NCBI GenBank assembly: GCA_963811905.1 | Contig: CAWETK010000018.1 | Span: forward strand, 434,001 to 498,000 | Length of the DNA: 64,000 nucleotides | Origin: DATFVA01 sp963811905 | GTDB taxonomy: Bacteria; Bacteroidota; Ignavibacteria; Ignavibacteriales; Ignavibacteriaceae | Reading direction: 5' to 3' | In this document: positions 9,186 to 18,381 of the stretch, piece after piece | How the letters are laid out: each line of letters begins with the position of its first letter | Position numbering within the stretch: position 1 is the stretch's first letter | Position numbers and translations under genes: made by a program | Notes under the pieces: model-generated | The model's database searches: none | What the model saw: the letters and a program-made list of their open reading frames with translations, nothing else | What the model was told of the DNA's origin: nothing

Positions 9186-10223
9186 TCAATTAACTTCCCA
9201 GGTATTTCCATTAAAGAGGATTTTGTCGAGATCGCCTTCCCCTTTCATCTTTACTACACCTGAAATCTGCTCTTCTATACCGGAATCATACGTCTCTTTT
9301 TTGATCTGCCGGAATACACCCACCGGCGTTGGGAATCCATCGTAGTCTGTTAGATGAGCCAGGAAGATGGCCCTGAGAGGGCTTTCATCAAACTCATCGT
9401 GCACTAACACATCGTTTATACTATTTCCGTTTTGAGAAAGATCCACGATGGCAGGCTTGTAGCCGTCCATCTTGATTCCTTTATCTTTATTTTTTCCAAA
9501 TATCATCGGTTTGCCGTGCTCAAGTACCAGGATATTATCATCTTTAGTATCTTTCTTTGTAAGAGTATCAAAAGCACCATCATTATATATAACACAGTTC
9601 TGGAAAATTTCGATGAATGCTAATCCCTTATGACCAGCGGCACGTTTAATCATTTCCTGCAGATGCTTTGCATCTCTGTCCATAGCACGTGCGACAAAAG
9701 TAGCATCAGAACCCACGGCAAGTGAAATGGGATTAAAAGGATAGTCAACGCTGCCGAAAGGTGTTGTCTTGGTGACTTTACCTTTTTCAGATGTTGGTGA
9801 ATACTGACCTTTTGTTAATCCGTAGATCCTGTTATTGAATAAAAGAACTTTCAGATCAATATTCTTTCTGCAGGCGTGAATAAAATGATTTCCGCCTATA
9901 CTTAAAAGATCGCCGTCACCTGTTGCAACCCATACTGAAAGATCAGGTCTTGCTATTTTGACTCCTGAAGCAATAGCAGGGGCTCTTCCGTGAATGCCGT
10001 GCATTCCATAAGTTTCCATATAATATGGGAAACGTGATGAGCATCCGATTCCTGAGATCCAGACAATATTTTCCTTTTTGTCTCCGACTATTTCAGGGAA
10101 AGTTCTCTGAACCTGTGCGAGGATTGAATAATCACCGCAGCCCGGACACCATCTTACATCCTGCCCGCTCGAGAAATCTTTTGCAGTTAATTTTATTTCT
10201 TTGGTTTCGATAATCTCAGCCAT
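9186..10223 (-). CDS. korB: 2-oxoacid:ferredoxin oxidoreductase beta subunit, copy 2
   Basis: Second KorB paralogue, 345 residues, collinear with copy 1 and clearly similar through its length (by eye roughly two thirds of positions). All features are retained: WCPGCG (C26, C29), GIGC, the thiamine-diphosphate motif GDGDLLSIGG and a late QNC cysteine. Differences cluster at surface stretches and in the last 100 residues. The start ATG overlaps the korA stop by one base (TAATG), so translation is coupled. Both copies look intact, so the pair is either a recent functional duplication or two enzymes with different substrates or redox conditions. Confidence 0.92.
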   Translation of the reverse strand: MAEIIETKEIKLTAKDFSSGQDVRWCPGCGDYSILAQVQRTFPEIVGDKKENIVWISGIGCSSRFPYYMETYGMHGIHGRAPAIASGVKIARPDLSVWVATGDGDLLSIGGNHFIHACRKNIDLKVLLFNNRIYGLTKGQYSPTSEKGKVTKTTPFGSVDYPFNPISLAVGSDATFVARAMDRDAKHLQEMIKRAAGHKGLAFIEIFQNCVIYNDGAFDTLTKKDTKDDNILVLEHGKPMIFGKNKDKGIKMDGYKPAIVDLSQNGNSINDVLVHDEFDESPLRAIFLAHLTDYDGFPTPVGVFRQIKKETYDSGIEEQISGVVKMKGEGDLDKILFNGNTWEVN

Positions 10224-12064
10224 TATTCATTTCCTCCAAGTATCTCAATTATTTTTTCTTCAATATCTGAAGTCCTGAACGGCAATCCTCTGACCACGTT
10301 AAACTGAATTACCGGCAGCAGGAACTCGCTCCTGATAATCTTAGCAAGCTGTCCAAGGTTAATTTCAGGAATCAAAACATTCTTGAATTTATGTAATATT
10401 TCACCTGTATTTTTGGGGAACGGAAAGATATACTTCAGGTGCGCCTGTGAAACCTTATAACCTTTTTGTCTTGCTTTGATCACAGATTCAGTAATTGCAC
10501 CATAAGTTCCGCCCCATCCAAGTACAAGTAATTCACCACTCTCGTCTCCATCCACAGTCAGATCAGGAATATCATTAACGATGTTTTTAATCTTTTGTTC
10601 ACGAAGTTTAACCATCCTGTCGTGATTATCAGGATCATAACTAACGTTTCCTGAAATATTAGCTTTTTCCAATCCTCCTATACGGTGCTCGAGACCGGGA
10701 GTACCCGGCTTAACCCATGGTCTTGAAAGATTAGAATCCCTAAGGTATGGAGCAAAACCTTCTTTTTCAGTTCTGAACTTCACTTCAAATGAAGGAAGCT
10801 CACTCGATTTAGGGACTTTCCAGGGTTCAGTACCATTTGCAATGTATCCATCTGTAAGCAGAATAACAGGGGTCATATATTTTACCGCGATCCTTGAGGC
10901 TTCAATAGCCATAGTGAAACAGTCGCTTGGGCTCTGAGCTGCAAGGACTGCAACGGGAGCTTCACCGTTTCTTCCATAGACTGCCTGGAGAAGATCAGCC
11001 TGTTCGGTCTTTGTTGGAAGTCCGGTACTCGGGCCGCCGCGCTGAACATCAACTATAACCAGCGGAAGTTCAGTCATAATAGCAAGTCCTATTGCTTCTG
11101 TTTTTAATGCAAGTCCGGGACCGCTTGTCGTGGTAAGAGCAAGATGACCAGCGAAAGCAGCTCCTATAGCGGAAGTGATTCCTGCTATTTCATCTTCTGC
11201 CTGGAAGGTTTTTACACCAAAATTCTTATATGTACTAAGGTACTGAAGTATTTCCGAGGCAGGGGTAATGGGATAAGAGCCGAGAAACAGTGGTAATTTG
11301 CTTCTGACAGAAGCAGCAAGAAATCCAAGAGCGGTTGCTTCATTTCCCGAGATGCTTCTATATATTCCTTTAGGAAGTTTTGCGGGTTCAACAGAATATC
11401 TCGTGGTGAATATTTCAGTTATTTCACCGAGATTATAGCCTGCCTGAAGTGCTTTCTGGTTGGCTTCAATAAATTCGGGAGTCTTTTTGAATTTATTTTT
11501 AATCCATTCAATTGTCGGTTCTAAAGGTCTGTTATACAACCAGTACATAATACCCAATGCAAAGAAGTTCTTACAGCGTGAGATTTCTTTCTGCGTAAGT
11601 GAGGTGCCTTCAAGAGCTTTGGAGGTAAGTGAAGCAATTGGAACGGGGAATACCTGATAGCCTTTAAGGGTTCCATCCTCGAGCGGGTTGTTGTCATACT
11701 TAGCAAGCTGAAGGTTCTTTTTATCGAATGAATCAGTATTTACTATGATAATACCGCCCATTTTTAATTCATCTATATTTTTCTTGATAGCTGCCGGATT
11801 CATAGCTACGAGAATATCCGGTCTGTCACCGGGAGTATAAATATCAGTACTTCCAAAGTGGAGCTGGAAACCGCTCACGCCATAAACTGTACCGAGTGGT
11901 GCGCGGATCTCTGCAGGATAATCCGGAAGTGTGCTTAAATCGTTCCCCACAATAGCTGTAGTATCGCTGAACTGGCTGCCGGTTAACTGCATTCCGTCAC
12001 CGGAATCACCTGCAAACCTTACAGTCACCTCAGTAAGACTCTGTACTTCTTTTTCTTTTAACAT
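10223..12064 (-). CDS. korA: 2-oxoacid:ferredoxin oxidoreductase alpha subunit (gamma-alpha fusion), copy 2
   Basis: Second KorA paralogue, 613 residues, with the same gamma-alpha fusion as copy 1: VTVRFAGDSGDGMQLTG near the N-terminus, GSYPITPAS near residue 260, and GGPSTGLPTKTEQADL in the alpha domain. It is followed by korB with a one-base overlap. The 310-base gap upstream separates it from dsbD and probably holds its own promoter. No CoA ligase, ferredoxin or other TCA genes adjoin either pair, so the pathway role (oxidative or reductive) cannot be read from context. Confidence 0.92.
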   Translation of the reverse strand: MLKEKEVQSLTEVTVRFAGDSGDGMQLTGSQFSDTTAIVGNDLSTLPDYPAEIRAPLGTVYGVSGFQLHFGSTDIYTPGDRPDILVAMNPAAIKKNIDELKMGGIIIVNTDSFDKKNLQLAKYDNNPLEDGTLKGYQVFPVPIASLTSKALEGTSLTQKEISRCKNFFALGIMYWLYNRPLEPTIEWIKNKFKKTPEFIEANQKALQAGYNLGEITEIFTTRYSVEPAKLPKGIYRSISGNEATALGFLAASVRSKLPLFLGSYPITPASEILQYLSTYKNFGVKTFQAEDEIAGITSAIGAAFAGHLALTTTSGPGLALKTEAIGLAIMTELPLVIVDVQRGGPSTGLPTKTEQADLLQAVYGRNGEAPVAVLAAQSPSDCFTMAIEASRIAVKYMTPVILLTDGYIANGTEPWKVPKSSELPSFEVKFRTEKEGFAPYLRDSNLSRPWVKPGTPGLEHRIGGLEKANISGNVSYDPDNHDRMVKLREQKIKNIVNDIPDLTVDGDESGELLVLGWGGTYGAITESVIKARQKGYKVSQAHLKYIFPFPKNTGEILHKFKNVLIPEINLGQLAKIIRSEFLLPVIQFNVVRGLPFRTSDIEEKIIEILGGNE

Positions 12065-12374
12065 CTTCTCATCTTAAATTTTTTGATGATATGGAATTAT
12101 TTTTAATGTATCTACTTATCCATAATCCGTGCCATTTGATCTTCAGGATGATGCATGGGTAATCCTTTATTTTTGATTAAATAGACTTTATATGAATAAA
12201 GGTTCACAAATCAATTCATATAAACTATATTTATAATTCTCAATAATGGAAAATATTTTTTAGTTATAAGAATGATTTTGAGGTCTTTTGAGGCATATTT
12301 AAGAAAAGCTGAGACTACCCCTTCAACCACAAAAATGGTCATTGCGGGATAGCCTCACACAAATCAAGGCAGCG
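12065..12374. other. Intergenic region between korA copy 2 and dsbD
   Basis: The left part is AT-rich and is the likely promoter region of korA copy 2 (leftward). The right part holds the dsbD terminator hairpin. I see no gene in it. Confidence 0.5.
12301..12357 (-). terminator. Long hairpin terminator downstream of dsbD
   Basis: Arms 12310-12321 and 12346-12357 pair over 12 bp with two G-U wobbles on the minus strand, and the interior adds a further short stem. A short T-rich tail follows (12307 down to 12304). It lies about 18 bases beyond the dsbD stop. Confidence 0.65.
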
Positions 12375-14147
12375 TTAGTCTACATTCTGAATAATTTTAA
12401 GGAATTCATTCGAGTTCACAAAACCGGTAATCCTTTGAACTTCCTCTCCTCTGGAATTGATGATCAGTACTGTGGGTACACCTATAATATTATATTTAGT
12501 CCTTAATGAGGAGACTTCATCTGAAAGGGATTTCGTCATATCAGCCTTGAAAGCATTGAACTTTTTTGATTGCTGAATTACTTCAGGATCTGTGAAAGTC
12601 ATTGCATCCAGTTCTTTACATGGGATACACCAATCGGCATAAAAATCAATTATCATCGCTTTCTGCGTTCCATTTACTGCTGTTTCCGTATAAGGATGCC
12701 ATTCAATTGTCTGCTTTTCAGACGGGATCAGCCAGTAAACTGCAACAACAACCAGTACAACTGAGAAGACTACTTTAAATATCTTAAACCCTTTAACATT
12801 ATTAGCATTCTTGTCAAAGAACAACAGATAAACAGCCGCAATTACCATGAATGCCGGCAGAAGATAAGGAGTAATGGTCTTCGGCAGCAGCGGCAGAAGA
12901 AAGTAAATAGCCATACCTATCAGGATGAGACCAAAGATATGCTTGACTGCCTCCATCCACTCCCCTGCACGGGGAAGCTGTTTAATCTTACCTGAGAAGA
13001 TCGCAAGGAATAAATATGGTGTTCCTAATCCGACAGCGAGTACAAAGAATAAAAGGAACCCGAAGAAAGGATCTGCCTTGGCAGCTGTATAAGTAACGAG
13101 TCCTAACACAAATGGTCCTATGCAGGGAGCGGCAACTATTCCCATAGTTAATCCCATAAAGAATGCTCCATACATTCCTCCCTTTGCCCCGCCTGCTTTA
13201 GCAACCAGTGAATCGGGAAGTTTAAACTCGTAAACTCCGAACATACTTAATGAAAGAACGACGAAGATGAGAGCTATTAAAATTATAACGATCGGACTTT
13301 GAAGGAGAGCACCGAATACAGAGCCGGTTAATGCGGTAACAACACCGATTACAGAATAGGTTACTGCCATACCGACAACGAAAAGAAGTCCCATTCCCAC
13401 AAGCCTGCTGGTTTTTCCTTCACTCTGACCCCCGAAGAAACCAATCGTGATTGGTATCAGGGGATAAACACAAGGGGTAAGGTTCAAAGCCAGTCCCCCC
13501 AGGAATACAAAGAGCAGCCCGATGATTAATCCATTGCTTTCAAGCAGGGACGAAACCGAATCATCTGTTTTGACAGGACTAATTTCCTGAGAGGATGACT
13601 TGAGATTTAATTTGTCGAAGATATCAGAATTGATCTGGTTAACTACTGCTTTTTTATCAGCAATTTCTATTTCAATAGTATCTTTTACAGTATTCGGAGG
13701 CATACAAGTCATATTGTTGCAGGCCTGGTAATCAAGGTATACAGGCAGAAGATATTTTCCCGGGGCCAGGTTTTCGGGAGCATTTACCAGAGCTCCCACA
13801 TAGACTTCACTCTCCCAAACAGATAGTGGTGTCTCTGAAATTTCAAGTTTTAGATCGTGAGCCTTAGGATAAGCAACCTTGCCCATCTTAAATAGAGATG
13901 TGTCGATAGAGAACTGCGACGGAATAAGAAAATCCTCATTCGGTTTATCCGAATTTATATGCCACCCGCTATCTACCTTTACCTTTACAGCGATCTTGAA
14001 TTCCGATCCGGGATAGACTTTATCAAAGGACTGATAAGTCTGAAGATGCACAGGTTTTACACCTCCGCCGATCTGTGCAGACGCTGAAGAATTGAGAGTT
14101 AAAATCGTGAAGAACAATATCGCCAGGAAACTGCTGATGCTTTTCAT
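12375..14147 (-). CDS. dsbD: Thiol:disulfide interchange protein DsbD
   Basis: Inner-membrane electron transporter that carries reducing power from cytosolic thioredoxin to periplasmic substrates such as DsbC-type isomerases and cytochrome c maturation proteins. All three parts are present in 590 residues: a signal peptide (1-24), a periplasmic alpha domain with cysteines in CNNMTCMPP near residue 145, an eight-helix CcdA-like core with its two redox cysteines in LTPCVYP and APCIGPF, and a C-terminal thioredoxin-like domain with C507 and C510 in WCIPC. It lies 29 bases downstream of nadE on the same strand and is probably co-transcribed with it; I know of no functional link. Confidence 0.95.
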   Translation of the reverse strand: MKSISSFLAILFFTILTLNSSASAQIGGGVKPVHLQTYQSFDKVYPGSEFKIAVKVKVDSGWHINSDKPNEDFLIPSQFSIDTSLFKMGKVAYPKAHDLKLEISETPLSVWESEVYVGALVNAPENLAPGKYLLPVYLDYQACNNMTCMPPNTVKDTIEIEIADKKAVVNQINSDIFDKLNLKSSSQEISPVKTDDSVSSLLESNGLIIGLLFVFLGGLALNLTPCVYPLIPITIGFFGGQSEGKTSRLVGMGLLFVVGMAVTYSVIGVVTALTGSVFGALLQSPIVIILIALIFVVLSLSMFGVYEFKLPDSLVAKAGGAKGGMYGAFFMGLTMGIVAAPCIGPFVLGLVTYTAAKADPFFGFLLFFVLAVGLGTPYLFLAIFSGKIKQLPRAGEWMEAVKHIFGLILIGMAIYFLLPLLPKTITPYLLPAFMVIAAVYLLFFDKNANNVKGFKIFKVVFSVVLVVVAVYWLIPSEKQTIEWHPYTETAVNGTQKAMIIDFYADWCIPCKELDAMTFTDPEVIQQSKKFNAFKADMTKSLSDEVSSLRTKYNIIGVPTVLIINSRGEEVQRITGFVNSNEFLKIIQNVD

Positions 14148-14176
14148 TGATGACTTCCTACTGGTTTAACAATAAA

Positions 14177-15814
14177 TTATTTTCTCCACCCCTGGACAAT
14201 CGGATATCTTCTGCCATAACCGAATGCTTTTTTTGAAACTCTTAATACCGGTGCAGCCTGCTTTCTCTTAAACTCATTCTGATCAACCATTCTTAAAACT
14301 TTTGCTACTGTTTCCTCACTTCCGATCACACTGCTAATTTCATTGAATTCTTTATTTTCTTCAAGGTACATTCTGAGAATTTTATCAAGCAGTTCATAAA
14401 CAGGAAGTGTATCCTGATCTTTCTGTTCTTCTTTCAATTCTGCTGAAGGTGCTTTCTCAATAATCTCAGAAGGGATAATTTCCTCTTTCCTGTTTATAAA
14501 ATGAGCAAGCTTATACACTTCGGTTTTGTATAAATCTCCGATTACTGCAAGTCCGCCAGCCATATCCCCATAAAGCGTTGAATATCCTACTGCAATTTCA
14601 GATTTATTCCCTGTGGTCAGCAATAAATTCCCGAATCTGTTCGAGTATGCCATAAGGTAAAGTCCTCTTATCCTTGCCTGGAGGTTTTCCTCAGTGACTC
14701 CCGAAATGTCTTTCTGAAAAGCATGCGTAAGTTTCTCTTCCATCTTACTGATTACCGAATGTATAGTAATCTTTGTCGATGAGATGCAGAGATTATCTGC
14801 AAGTTTCTTTGCATCATTCAGGCTGCCCGATGAGGAATATTTTGAAGGCATAAGAAGTACATGAACATTATCTTTACCAAGAGCCTTCACTGCAATATAT
14901 GCAACTATAGCTGAATCAATACCCCCGCTAAGCCCCAACACAACTTTCTTAAAACCAAGTTTACTGCAGTACTCTCTTAATCCGAAAATCAAAGCATCGT
15001 GAATTTCCTCCACAAAGCTTCTCTCAACATTATGGATTGAGGCATATTCGTCGTTTGTTTCGTATATAAAATAGTCCTCGCTGAATGGTTCGCCTAGAAG
15101 AACAAGACTTCCCTTTCTGTCAAGGCACATACTTGCACCGTCAAAAATCAATTCTGTCTGGGCCCCGACAAAGCATGTATATACAAGGGGAATATTATTC
15201 TGCCGGGTTAATAGAGAAAGCATTTTTCTCCGGTCCTCTCTTTTTCCGTATGAGTAAGGACTGGCAGAAATGTTAAGAAGAATGGTTGCTCCTTCTTTTA
15301 TCAGATTCTCTATTGGGTCATAATTATAGCGCCTTATATGCCAGTAATCAGCGTCGTTCCAGATATCTTCGCAGATTGAGATACCGAGCTTTTCTCCCTT
15401 GAATTCATAGATATGATTTTCCCTGGCTGCATCGAAATATCTCATCTCATCAAATACATCGTAATTCGGGATAAGAGACTTGTGCTGAACGAATTGGATC
15501 TTTCCTTCGCTGCAGAAAACGGCGGAATTATGGATATCAGTTCCAATATTATCATCATCTTCTGTAATCGATCCGAAAAGCAATCCTGTCTTTCCGGTCC
15601 GGGAGGCAATTTCAGCTGCTGCCGTAAAAACAGCCTGTCTGAATTCCTTCTTTTCAACAAGATCGAGAGGAGGATAGCCTGTTAGGGTCAGTTCCGGGAA
15701 TATAACCAGATCTGCTCCGTCTTCCACTCCCCTTCCGTATCCGGCCAGTATCCTGGATTTATTACCCTGGATATCGCCGATGACATTATTTGACTGACAG
15801 ACTGCTATCTTCAT
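14177..15814 (-). CDS. nadE: Glutamine-dependent NAD+ synthetase
   Basis: Catalyses the last step of NAD biosynthesis, amidation of deamido-NAD using glutamine. The N-terminal nitrilase-like glutaminase domain (1-260) shows the Glu-Lys-Cys triad in FPELTLTGYPP, HKSLIPNY and ISICEDIW. The C-terminal synthetase domain carries the ATP pyrophosphatase P-loop LGLSGGIDSA near residue 292 and YSTLYGDMAGG further on. Length (545) fits the two-domain glutamine-dependent class. The gene is divergent from the pspC-like gene across a 230-base gap and leads into dsbD. Confidence 0.95.
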   Translation of the reverse strand: MKIAVCQSNNVIGDIQGNKSRILAGYGRGVEDGADLVIFPELTLTGYPPLDLVEKKEFRQAVFTAAAEIASRTGKTGLLFGSITEDDDNIGTDIHNSAVFCSEGKIQFVQHKSLIPNYDVFDEMRYFDAARENHIYEFKGEKLGISICEDIWNDADYWHIRRYNYDPIENLIKEGATILLNISASPYSYGKREDRRKMLSLLTRQNNIPLVYTCFVGAQTELIFDGASMCLDRKGSLVLLGEPFSEDYFIYETNDEYASIHNVERSFVEEIHDALIFGLREYCSKLGFKKVVLGLSGGIDSAIVAYIAVKALGKDNVHVLLMPSKYSSSGSLNDAKKLADNLCISSTKITIHSVISKMEEKLTHAFQKDISGVTEENLQARIRGLYLMAYSNRFGNLLLTTGNKSEIAVGYSTLYGDMAGGLAVIGDLYKTEVYKLAHFINRKEEIIPSEIIEKAPSAELKEEQKDQDTLPVYELLDKILRMYLEENKEFNEISSVIGSEETVAKVLRMVDQNEFKRKQAAPVLRVSKKAFGYGRRYPIVQGWRK

Positions 15815-16044
15815 AATTTAAAATAAATAAACACAAAAATAAAAAAGCTGCGGTCATTAAACAATGATAATAAAAGGGTGCCCACGTACTTCTCCTCTGA
15901 GTGCAGGCTAAGGAGACCTTCAATTATTTAATATTATTACCGGCATTAATCAAATTGAACCGCTGGTAATATACTTTAACATATAGACTTTATTTTCTTT
16001 ATTATTTCATTGGTTATTAATATAGATTTTCCCGGAGGTCTGAA

Positions 16045-16506
16045 ATGAATAAAAAATTATATCGCTCAAATAAGGATAAAATGCTGGGAGGAGTAGCAGG
16101 CGGACTTGCAGAATACTTCGCAATCGATCCTACACTTGTAAGAATTATTTTTGTTGTCAGTTTGTTTGCAGGAGGCGCCGGCGTACTGGCATACATTATA
16201 TTATGGATAGTAGTGCCGGAAGAACCGTATGCATTTGCCACACCGAACCCCCAGCCGCAGGATACAGTGAATGAAGAGGGCGGATCTTCCCCGGTCGACC
16301 CTGCTCAACCCGGTCAGTATCAGAAATATTACCAGGCGATGGCTGAACAGAAGCATAAAAGGTCATCGATTTTTGGTGTTGTACTGGTCATAATAGGACT
16401 CCTTTTTCTGCTTGATAATTTTATTCCAAGGATACACTTTGGTGATTTCTGGCCACTGCTTCTGGTTGCCCTGGGCATAGGTATGCTTCTTAATGCCAGG
16501 AAATAA
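16045..16506 (+). CDS. pspC: PspC-domain membrane protein
   Basis: Small envelope-stress protein of 153 residues. Residues 1-62 form a PspC domain: basic N-terminus, DKMLGGVAGGLAEYFAIDP, then a membrane segment ending WIVVPEEP. After a Pro/Gln-rich linker, a second hydrophobic pair near residues 107-150 resembles the LiaI/LiaF-type membrane region. PspC proteins sense or transmit inner-membrane stress. CCGGAGG seven bases before the ATG is a strong ribosome site. The next gene, 16 bases downstream, shares the same C-terminal membrane motif and belongs to the same unit. Confidence 0.88.
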   Translation: MNKKLYRSNKDKMLGGVAGGLAEYFAIDPTLVRIIFVVSLFAGGAGVLAYIILWIVVPEEPYAFATPNPQPQDTVNEEGGSSPVDPAQPGQYQKYYQAMAEQKHKRSSIFGVVLVIIGLLFLLDNFIPRIHFGDFWPLLLVALGIGMLLNARK

Positions 16507-16522
16507 TTAAAAAGGAAATAAA

Positions 16523-17470
16523 ATGAAACCAAAACATTTATTCTGGGGATTGTTATTTATTACGCTCGGCATACTGATCCTGGTCAATAATTTTTCAGGA
16601 CTTTACTGGGACTGGATCGGTTTATGGAAGCTCTGGCCGGTGGTCTTCATCCTCTGGGGTATATCGATCATGGTTAAAAATAATGCTGCACGGGTTCTGA
16701 TCGCCGGGGCAGCTGGAATTGTTCTTGCAGTCACACTCTTTTCTTCATTCAAATCTGTTGTGCAGTTAACTACTAATGATTTTAACGTAGTCTTTGATGA
16801 TGATTCGGGTTCGGATTACAAATATGAATTTTCGGATTACTCAGAACCCTTTGCCGGCAGTATAAAAACAGCAGACTTCAGTTTTAAAGCAGGCGCCGGC
16901 ACATTTACTTCCACGAAGGATTCTTCATCAAGATTGTTTTATGCTCATGCCGAGGGTGTCAAAAATAATTATGAGTTAAACAGTATGGTTTCTGATTCAA
17001 GTGCCGACCTGGTTATGGAGATGAAAAAAGCACGGTTCAGGATCGGGAAACATTCTATGCGCAACCGCGTGGAGATGTATTTTAATCCGGAACCGTTATG
17101 GAATCTCAATTTTGATATAGGAGCAGCATCTGTGAATCTCGATCTGTCCCCTGTCAAGGTCAGGAACCTTAGAGTTGGAATGGGTGCAGCTTCCTTTAAG
17201 GTTAAGTTGGGAAGTGCCGCAAAACGTACAGATGTTAATGTCGAAAGCGGCGCCTCGAAGGTTGAGATAGGAGTTCCGGAAAAATCGGGATGCGAAATAA
17301 GGACAGACGGTGCGCTGAATTCAACAGATTTCCAGGGATTCAAAAAAATCACTTCTGATCTCTACCGGACGGACAATTTTGATTCTGCCGCAAATAAAAT
17401 ATTCATAAATATCTCCTCCGGTGTGTCATCTCTTGATATTAACAGGTATGGGAAGGAATGGGAGGAATAG
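16523..17470 (+). CDS. LiaF-like envelope-stress protein (membrane region plus toastrack-type domain)
   Basis: 315 residues. The first 75 or so form three or four hydrophobic segments (FWGLLFITLGILILVNN, then a Trp-rich pair) like the LiaI/LiaF membrane region (DUF5668). The remainder is soluble and beta-rich with repeated small/acidic patterns (AASVNLDLSPVKVRNL, GAASFKVKLG, GASKVEIGVP), as expected for the C-terminal toastrack-like beta-solenoid of LiaF/YvqF proteins. In Firmicutes LiaF restrains the LiaRS stress system; no LiaRS pair lies here, so the role is only inferred as envelope sensing together with the adjacent PspC protein. Confidence 0.75.
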   Translation: MKPKHLFWGLLFITLGILILVNNFSGLYWDWIGLWKLWPVVFILWGISIMVKNNAARVLIAGAAGIVLAVTLFSSFKSVVQLTTNDFNVVFDDDSGSDYKYEFSDYSEPFAGSIKTADFSFKAGAGTFTSTKDSSSRLFYAHAEGVKNNYELNSMVSDSSADLVMEMKKARFRIGKHSMRNRVEMYFNPEPLWNLNFDIGAASVNLDLSPVKVRNLRVGMGAASFKVKLGSAAKRTDVNVESGASKVEIGVPEKSGCEIRTDGALNSTDFQGFKKITSDLYRTDNFDSAANKIFINISSGVSSLDINRYGKEWEE

Positions 17471-17475
17471 TCTGA

Positions 17476-17681
17476 GAATGGTATAGCATCCTCAGTCAGA
17501 TTTTTGTTTTTTTTGGCCAAGATATTACAACTCACAATAGTTTGTAACGTATAGCGGTGGCTGAGTGGCCCGCCCTTGCTATATATCCTTATCGGCGGGC
17601 TGTTGAGTCCTCGAAATCCCGCAAAAATTCTAATAAGTTTTCAAGCGGGATATCGAAGCCACCGAAATCAAAAAATGTTCG
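17476..17681 (+). repeat. Diverged copy of the MITE-like element (copy A)
   Basis: Shares three blocks, in the same order and relative orientation, with the reverse strand of 31339-31658: CCTCAGTCAGATTTTTG followed by a T-run and CAAGATATT; the block GCGGTGGCTGAGTGGCCCG; and GCCACCGAAAATCA-like sequence. It lies within an otherwise gene-free 488-base gap (17471-17958). The left end resembles the 17-bp terminal repeat of the other copy, but I cannot find a matching right end, so this copy seems decayed or rearranged. The rest of the gap, to 17958, holds no recognisable feature. Confidence 0.7.
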
Positions 17682-17958
17682 ATAATTCATAGAGTTCCTT
17701 ACCTATTTAAGTTTGCTTTTGGTTGCCGGCTATGCCGCGCTAAGAAAAGGTGAGTAATATCTAATCGGACTTTTGGAGAGCCTCTCTGTCAGTTTCCCGC
17801 TGAAGGTGTATTTTGTGATAAGTTAAATGATTTGCCCGGCTGAACAAAATAAAGCCCGCAGACAGAAAGATTATGAGCTAAACCTACGCTATGCTGTAGG
17901 GTATTCTGAGTAGTGGCTACAGTTTTTTGTTTAAGGCATTTCAGGTTTTATAAAATAA

Positions 17959-18312
17959 TTATCTGCGTTTAGGGGGTATCCATAAATACTTGTCCAGTTT
18001 AACGCAGCCATCCTCGTCAAATTCCACTCCTTCAGATTTGAGGAGATCTTCCATAATATCCGGATCCCCAAAGTGCATTTTACCTGTTAATGCTCCAAAC
18101 CTGTTGACCACTCTGTGGCAAGGCAGCCCTGATTCCTTTGCTCCGTTTAAGGCCCATCCCACTGTCCTTGCAGCTGATTTTATACCGCATACCTCTGCAA
18201 TGTGCCCGTAAGTTGTTACTTTTCCGTAAGGTATCCGTTTTACCACAGAGTAAACCCTGTCAAAAAAGTTTTCGTTTGATTTAACTCTCACCTGTTTTCT
18301 TTTTTTTAGCAT
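17959..18312 (-). CDS. MGMT-family (alkyltransferase-like) DNA-binding protein
   Basis: 117-residue protein made only of the O6-methylguanine-DNA methyltransferase C-terminal fold. YGKVTTYGHIAEVCG is the recognition-helix region with RTVGWALNGA following, and the active-site box reads PCHRVVN. Stand-alone alkyltransferase-like proteins (Atl1/YbaZ) usually have Trp or Ala in place of this Cys and only flag damage; here Cys is kept, so transfer activity is possible. The usual N-terminal domain of Ada/Ogt is absent. Divergent from the GDPD gene (69-base gap). Confidence 0.82.
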   Translation of the reverse strand: MLKKRKQVRVKSNENFFDRVYSVVKRIPYGKVTTYGHIAEVCGIKSAARTVGWALNGAKESGLPCHRVVNRFGALTGKMHFGDPDIMEDLLKSEGVEFDEDGCVKLDKYLWIPPKRR

Positions 18313-18381
18313 ATGCCAACTCTATCTCACTTCTCATAAAAATAAAAATACTTAAATTCTTAATAAAAATGAGGACTAAAC

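Noticed and set aside
17551..17581. GGTGGCTGAGTGG in both element copies looks like the 5' part of tRNA-Ser.
   Set aside because: No acceptor, anticodon or T-arm follows in either copy; resemblance covers about 13 bases only.
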